Shown here: positions 25,001 through 32,800 of the stretch, one piece after another | Layout of the letters: each line of letters begins with the position of its first letter | Numbering within the stretch: the first letter of the stretch is position 1 | Assembly: GCA_020284085.1 (NCBI GenBank) | Contig: JACEVL010000154.1 | Location: 1,805,143 to 1,869,142 of the forward strand | Length of the DNA stretch: 64,000 bases | Direction: 5' to 3' | Source of the DNA: Aporrectodea caliginosa | Lineage: Eukaryota; Annelida; Clitellata; Crassiclitellata; Lumbricidae | Notes under the pieces: model-generated | Told to the model about the DNA's origin: nothing | Database searches by the model: none | Seen by the model: only the letters and a program-made list of their open reading frames with translations | Made by a program: the position numbers and the translations under genes

Positions 25001-28000
25001 TTAAATTTTGGTTTTTTACAAAATTTTGAAATTATAAATGCCAAAAATGGCGTCTCTTCAACTCGCTTGGCAATTGTTGTATGGTCTTTGTTAGCTTCAT
25101 TTTATGACATTCTACAGTTCTACTGTTCTAGTTAATTAGAAATAGAACATTTAATAAGCCATTGAAGAAAATCAAAGATTAAACACCAGTAAACAACTTT
25201 TCTCTTGATAAGAAATAAATTTATAAGGATCAGAAATGTCAGGGAAAATATAAAAGAAATTGCATGTTATTAAGAAACAAATAATCGAGACAGATTATGC
25301 TCTGAAATCCAAGTTGGTCATTTTGTCTTGTTAAATATCAAATGACACAGTTGAGCCCCCATCAATCAACACAGGGTTGTCATGCTTGGAGAAGTGGACA
25401 GAGTAGTTTGTTCTTTAAGAGGCACTGTATAATTGACCAGTACATTACAATATGAATTGCCATGAGGCTAAGCAAGTTTGTTCGTTTGTGACGAAGCTTT
25501 TGCATTTGTCAACATCTATGTAGCATTATTCTGAAATCTGATGCTGTAATTATGGTAATTATCATTCTGATGGATGTAAGTGTGTACATACACATCTGGC
25601 CCTTTGTACAGCACCTTCTCAGTAGTCAGAGGGTTTATCAGTGTCTGTCAATGTCTGTTATCAATTTGTGAAGATGATTTTGATTATTTCATTTATCTGT
25701 GGTAATACTATTATTTTATGATGATTTTCTTCTTCTTGTGGTTCTCTGCCTCTTAGGCAGGTTCAAATATCCGACGTCGCCACTTCTCTCGTTGTTGGGC
25801 CTCTTCTTTCAGTTTCCTGTAGCCGTTTGTCATCATCCAATCCAGCATCATCTGTCTTGGTCTTCCTCTTGTCTTCCTCCCCTTCAGTTTTCCTTCGATG
25901 ACCGTTCTTAGTAGTGAGTCTCCTCTCAGAGTTGCCCGATCCATTTCCTTTGCCTGTCTCTTATTGTGCGTATAAGGACTCTTTCTTCTCCAATTATTCC
26001 CAACACTTCTTCATTTGTTATATGTTCTGTCCAGCTGATTTTTCCATTCTTCTCCATGTCCACATTTCGAAAGCTTCCAGTCTTCTTATATCCGCTTTTC
26101 TCATTGTCCATGTCTCCGATCCATACAGCACCACACTCCATACTAGTGTCTTTATCATTCTTATCTTTAGATTCCTGTTTAGTTTTCCTCTCAGTAATTC
26201 TCTTCTGTTTGAGAATGCCTCCTTTCCTATTGCTATCCTTCTTTTAATTTCTCTGTGGCATTTGGCATCTGTCGTGATCATACTCCCTAGGTAGCAGAAT
26301 TCTTTGATGATGATTTTATTTTTGGTAATTACAGCTATTTTGGTCTGATGCTGATTTCAGTTGAGATTTTGTGTGATGATGATTTTAATTTTGTTACTTA
26401 CAAAATTTAATTGTGATATTGATTTTGAAATGTTGTAATTATGAATGTTCTGTTGAAGGAGTGACCACCTAAAGGTGCACTTAAAGACGCACGACAGTCC
26501 ACGCTCCTTCCAGTGTCCGGAGTGCAGCCTCAACTTCACCAACATTGCACTCCTGACGGCCCACATGCTGACCCACATCGACCGCGATGATGGATCGAGA
26601 GGAGACAGCAACACCGGCGTCTGCTACACATGTCCACTCTGTCCAGTCACTGTATCTTCTGCCAAGCAGTTTGAGAAACACATGGAGTTCCATGCTTCAC
26701 TTCTGACCAGCGACATTGAAAGGAAGATGGAAGAAGATGAAGAAGAGAACAACATTGATGTCGATGATCGAGGTGGCAACGTAAAACATGACAGAGAGAC
26801 AAGCAGCAATGGATGCCACCGGGAACTCTGTTCACCGCGATCCGAGGAAAAGATATGTGTGGATCTGCCACGGAAGTTGTTTTCTGCACGGCGGATGTTC
26901 GTCCGGGAAGAGTCGCCATGGAGCAGCAAGGAGATGGAACATGGATCATCTCGGAAGCAAGGGCATGGTCAGGCAGCGGATGTAGGAGGTGGTGGACTGG
27001 AATGTCCCCACTGCAACCAGGGCGATTTTAGCAGTGCAGCCCTGTCGACTCACATCAACACCGTGCACGCTGGTGTCTCTGGTAATCTCTTCTCCTGCCT
27101 GATCTGTGGCCTGGCTTTCGCATCTGCAGCAAAACTCGAGCAACACATGAACTCCGGTCACCAGCGGGTCTTTCTAGACCGGGCGCGTGGAAGTTTCCAG
27201 TGTGAGTACTGCGTGATGGAGTTCCTCGATTCAACGAGCCACCGGCTGCACATGGATAGCATTCACCCGGAACGAAACACGGACTCGGGCAAGGCGAGTG
27301 TGTCTGCCATCTTCTGTTCCCAGTGCACCATGGGATTCCCACATATCTATGCACTCGCTGATCACATGCACCAGTCACATGGTTACAATAAATCCGCCTC
27401 AGCCAACGGAACCAGTCATCCCTATGCCGCCGTTTCTCCACATGGTCCTTTCCATCTGCATGCTGCCAGCCCAGAGCAGCTCGTCTCGCATACATACCGC
27501 GATCTCCAGAAACTCATGGTGGACTCGATTGTTGCCGGGTCCTCCCTGCAGGATGGGTACCGGTGCCACCAGTGCGACCTCAGCCTGCCAGATATCCACA
27601 CATTCCAGCTGCATGTCGAGGGACACCAGGTTGCAGCCGCCCGGAGCGCCGCTGGAGAGTCATCAGCATCGAACTATCCATGCAGCGAGTGTGAGATGAG
27701 TTTTCAGGCAGAGGACCAACTGGAGAGCCACATGTTCAGTCACTTCCTATCCCTGACGACAGAGTACGGATGCACGAGTTGTTTGAAGCTCTTCTCAAAG
27801 CCAGACGAACTGCAGAAGCACCTGATGGACATTCATGCACATCATCTCTACAGATGCTCACTCTGCAAACACGTCTTCGACTCAAAGGTTTGTCATGCTT
27901 GTCATGTACTTTATTCACTTCAATCGGATGGTCAAGGTACAAAACACTCCTATGCCAAAAAGATGTTTAAAAAGTTTTCTGTTTCACTTGCTCTTCATAA

Positions 28001-29786
28001 TGAACCTCACATTTTGCACTTAAATCTTCGTGCGTTTTCAATTTACATATATTTAAACCCTGAACATTTAGTTTTTGTAATCCATGCCATTTCATGCCTG
28101 TGCTAACTGTTTCCTCCATGAACCAAGTGAACTTCTAGCTAGTACATTATTCGATGACGTTAGATCTGCAATTTCCGGGGTTTTTCAATCAACATAAACA
28201 CCAAAACACATTTTACGCTCTGGATTGTTTTGTTTTTCAATCTGTTTCTTGTTTCATGCCTTACCTACTTGTAACTGCTTTTGTAATATATAGAATTTTT
28301 TTACACCTGTGCTTTCTTGATGACACAGTTAAACATCAATCAATCAATCAATCAATCAGCCGTTTATTGAATCAAGGTACATTTAAGAGCTTTATTTATT
28401 GTTTTTAAAAATTCTAGTAAATTTAACCTCAGTTACCTTCATTACCCCAGCTACATTTAACTGCTATGGTGCCTGCTCTTGATTCAAATTACATAACAAG
28501 AATAATTTTGCACTCGAAATTACTTCCTTTATTAATCTACGCACCTCTCACATCACCTGTGCTTCTATAATCATCCAGGTCAACATCCAGGTACACTTTG
28601 CTGTCAAGCACAGCAACGAATGCAAAGTGTACAAATGTTCGCGATGTGCCTCTGTGTTCCGATCGGAGATGGAGTGCCAGCTGCATGTCAAGGTCCACCA
28701 CCTCGGCGTCTCGAAGCCATACCGCTGCTTCTTCTGTAAGGACAGCTTTTCCGCTGAATCCGACCTCCAGGCACACGTCGCCTCACACAAGAAACAGTTC
28801 GTCTGCCCTATATGCCACGAGGCTTTCCTCGTCGAGTACCTTCTCGACAAGCATCTCGAAACAAAGCATTCCTCACCGGAAGTCCAGCTGACCGGTTCCA
28901 GACCGGAAATCTCCGTCGTGACGTCGATGTTGGCGCCGCCTTCTCTGCCGCCAGATGGCATACTGTTTGCAATGCAGACGACGTCGCCTTCTAGTATTGT
29001 CAGCGAGAAACGGACGCCTGTGTCCCCATCGGCATTCGTTGGGAGTGCGTCGTCTCCAAGCGCCAAAAAGGGAGATCTCATTTACAAGTGCGAGGTAAGC
29101 AATGCATGCACACACCTCCACAGGCATAACAGGTAAGGTAAGGCATGGTTATGTTAAGATAAAGTAATGAAGGTAGGTAAGGTAAGGCAGGTAAGACTAT
29201 GATGATGACAAAGAAGCTAAAAGAAAGGTAAAGATTGGAAATATTGGTGAAGTAATGTTGCATAAGGATAAGTAAGTTATGGATCAGGTATAAGGGTAGG
29301 TCAAGGTAGATAACATGATGATAGGTAAATTAAGGTAAGATAGATTAGGCAGAGGCGAAAATCTATACATAACTTTGGGGGGAACAATCTACGAGGGCCG
29401 GATTTTGGGGCGACAGAAGGGCTTAAGTGAAAACTTTGGACAGTCCCCCTCTGTCACGCCCCTTCCATGATTTATGCCACTGAGAATAGGTAAGGATAAG
29501 CGAGGCAAGGGAAGCTAAGGTAATGGGCCATGAAAACATGTAAGGACGTTGAACGGTTGAATCAATCAGATAATCGCAATTTCAATGTATATAATTATGT
29601 ATGATCTTTTGACAATACAAATGTAGATGACGGATGATAATGATAATAAAAGTATGCAATGATGATGATGGTAATGATGATGACGGTGATGGGATGTTGC
29701 TGCCAGTGAAGATGATGATAGCGATGATGACGATATGATGATAAAGATGATGATTTATTTTTATGATGATTGTGGTGATGGTTATA

Positions 29787-29818
<32 letters not shown>

Positions 29819-32800
29819 AATGACAAGGACATTAATGACAATGTTTATGATAGTGATGACGCTAATGATGATAATAAATGGAAATGATGATGACAATGAT
29901 GATGAAGAGAAAGCTTATGATGAAAATGATGATGATGACTTGGATGCATCAGGTCTGTGATGTGAAGTTCTCGGACGAAGGCACCCTCCAGAAGCATCAC
30001 ACACATGACCACAGCTTCAGCGCCGAGATGCAGCAACTAATGAAGACACGATCCGCCTCTCAACAGTCTTCCAGTCTTGAGAAATCAGGGTCGATGGGAG
30101 GCACCTCTGGCACGACCTCTGGTGACAAGTTCAGCCAGCTGTGCATGTACTGCAAACAGATGTTCAAGACGAAGGGAGAACTCGAGAAGCACATGAAAAC
30201 GCACGTCCTGCCAAGCAACCAAAAGTGCAACATTTGCGACGAAGTCTTTCCGAGTGCTATGATCCTTGCTGAGCACAAACTTACGCACTGTAAGGTGAGG
30301 ACTGTGGCACTGTGGAAACGTTTGAATATGTTACGTTATTGACAAGTAAAGCTACCACCTCATATCGTTAATTGATTCTGTCTCATTTCTGGGGATTATT
30401 TTGTCTAAATTAATTTGATCAGTAATTTCTAACATTTTGGAGTTCATTACTGTATTATTTAGCCAGGGATGGGTTTGGACGGCTTCTGAGTGGATTGTCT
30501 TGAAGGGGCGCTATATAAAAATCCATAATGAATGAATGAATGAATGAATGAATGAATGAATGACTGTTGCTATGTTTGCATTCTCGTCTTATTCTTTGTT
30601 TCTGCTACAGACTTTGTACATTTACTTTACAAGTTATTTTGTTCACAAGTTGTCTCGGTGTACGTGACTGCATTTGGTAGGTCCATCCTTCCTGATATGC
30701 GATTGAATCTGGGATATACATATCATGTATGCAATCTACAGCCAGGTATTTGCATCTCAGCAGAAGATGAGTGATGCGGGTCTTTGGAGTGACCCCGACC
30801 GTTAGTCACTTTGATGTCTCTGGTAACACCGTAGCACTCCCAACCCTATTGATCAGCATGCGACAAATGCCTGTTCTACGTGCATCATATCACCTCAACG
30901 AACAGCAGGACATGCACTGTTTTCTACCAGTGAGGGACTGTTGCTCGGTGGCAGCGCCAATGTGTACTGTAAGAGCTGCCACTTGTCATCACTCCAAACT
31001 ATTGATGCAACTTGGCCCAGAATGCCATCTGTCAACTGTGGATGGAGTTCTTTGGTTGGGCTGCATCTGTATGTGTTTGCATGGGCCCAGCACTGGTGAC
31101 TTTTCAAGTTGTCTGTGCGCTGTTTTGCTAAATGACAGATCTTCAGTCATTAATGACTTTTAACATCATATATAGGCTAGCACAAAGAGCACCCTTTATT
31201 ATTTTTCTAATGCATTAGCACTATTCAAATGTTTAGTTACAATTATATATACTGGTAGTCAAATGTAAGGAAGGTGCTTATTTCACCTTCTTAGGCCTTG
31301 TGACTGAATTCCAAGGTTCTGGACATGGAAACAGTACTTCTCAGAGCTTTATGTTAGGTAAGTAGGTAGGTGAGAAGTAGGTAGGTCTGTCGTGACTGTC
31401 TGTTGCAATCATTCAAGCCCTGAATCTTTCAGTCTTCCTGTCAGTGAAAAACTAATAAAGTTTGACAATATGTGTGAATGAATGATTGATGTTTTCTCTT
31501 AAGGTCGTCAAGGGCAACGTCTGCGTCATCTGCAAAGTATCGATGAAGAACGAGGACGAGTTCTTCTCACATTCGCAGCAGCACAGTTTCCAGGGTGCCA
31601 ACATGCAGTGCGTCATCTGCCGCCAGACGCTGGCTTCCATGCTCGAACTCCAGCTGCATGGTCGACACCACTTCCAGACGACCCCGGTCGAGGTCTACTC
31701 CTGCTGCGTCTGCCTCAAGAGCTTTGACTCAAAGGAAAACCTCATCTCCCGGATTGGATCATCATCATCCGCCACTGCAGATCGCAGCATTGAAAACTAC
31801 TACATTTGCAAGCCATGCTACCACCACGAAGGCGCCTCGCTGGCTGAGCTCAAGTGCGGCACTTGCGGAATGAAGTTCGACAGCCACGTCCTGCTTGCGG
31901 TCCATTCCCTAGAACACCGACGCACCTACCAGTGCATCAAGTGCCAGGAGTCGTTTGGGACAGAGTACGAAATCCAGCTCCATGTTGCAACTCATGTGCT
32001 CCACGAGGGCAATGTGCACGAGTGCAAAATCTGTGCGAGCGCCTTTGACTCACCCGCCAAACTTCAGCTGCATCTCATCGAGCACTCATTCCAGGGCAAG
32101 CAAGAGATGAGCTGCTACATCTGTGACCGGTCGTTCGCACAAGCCTCGTCCATTCAGGTCCACATGCTCGACCACGGCATGGCCAACCGAAAGTACGTGT
32201 GCTCGCTCTGTCCGCAGCGGTTCTTCTTCAGCGCTGAACTGCAGAACCACCGGCTCACCCTCAACCACAATGGCTCACCAAACAATCCTCCCAAATCGGG
32301 ATCTGCTGAACTCCCATGTCCCGAATGCAACAAGGTCTTCAGCAACTATGCCAATCTCTCGGCACATCGAAGGTCACACGAGAAGCACGTGACCGCCTCG
32401 GTCCTTGAGTGCACTATGTGTCCGGCACAGTGTAGCAGTGTTCGGGCACTACAGGAACATTTCATGTCGACGCATTCGGAACCTGGGTCTAACAAGGCAC
32501 CACTCCAGTGTCCTGAGTGCAACCGACAGTTTCCTTCGCTGAGCAGTCTCCAGGGACACATGCGGGTCCATAATTCAGGTACTTAGGAAATAGTCTTCCT
32601 GTTGTCTATCAATGTAATCTGATCTGAATCTATACTATTATGTCACCATTATAGTAACGCAGAAGGCATCAATCGATGGTTGCTTCTGTTTTAAACTGCA
32701 TTCTTAAATCACCATCTATGTGATGGAACCAGTTGAGATCGACAAAACCTTAGATAATACAACTAAGTTCATCACAGATGCTTTTCTGGCATTTTAATGT

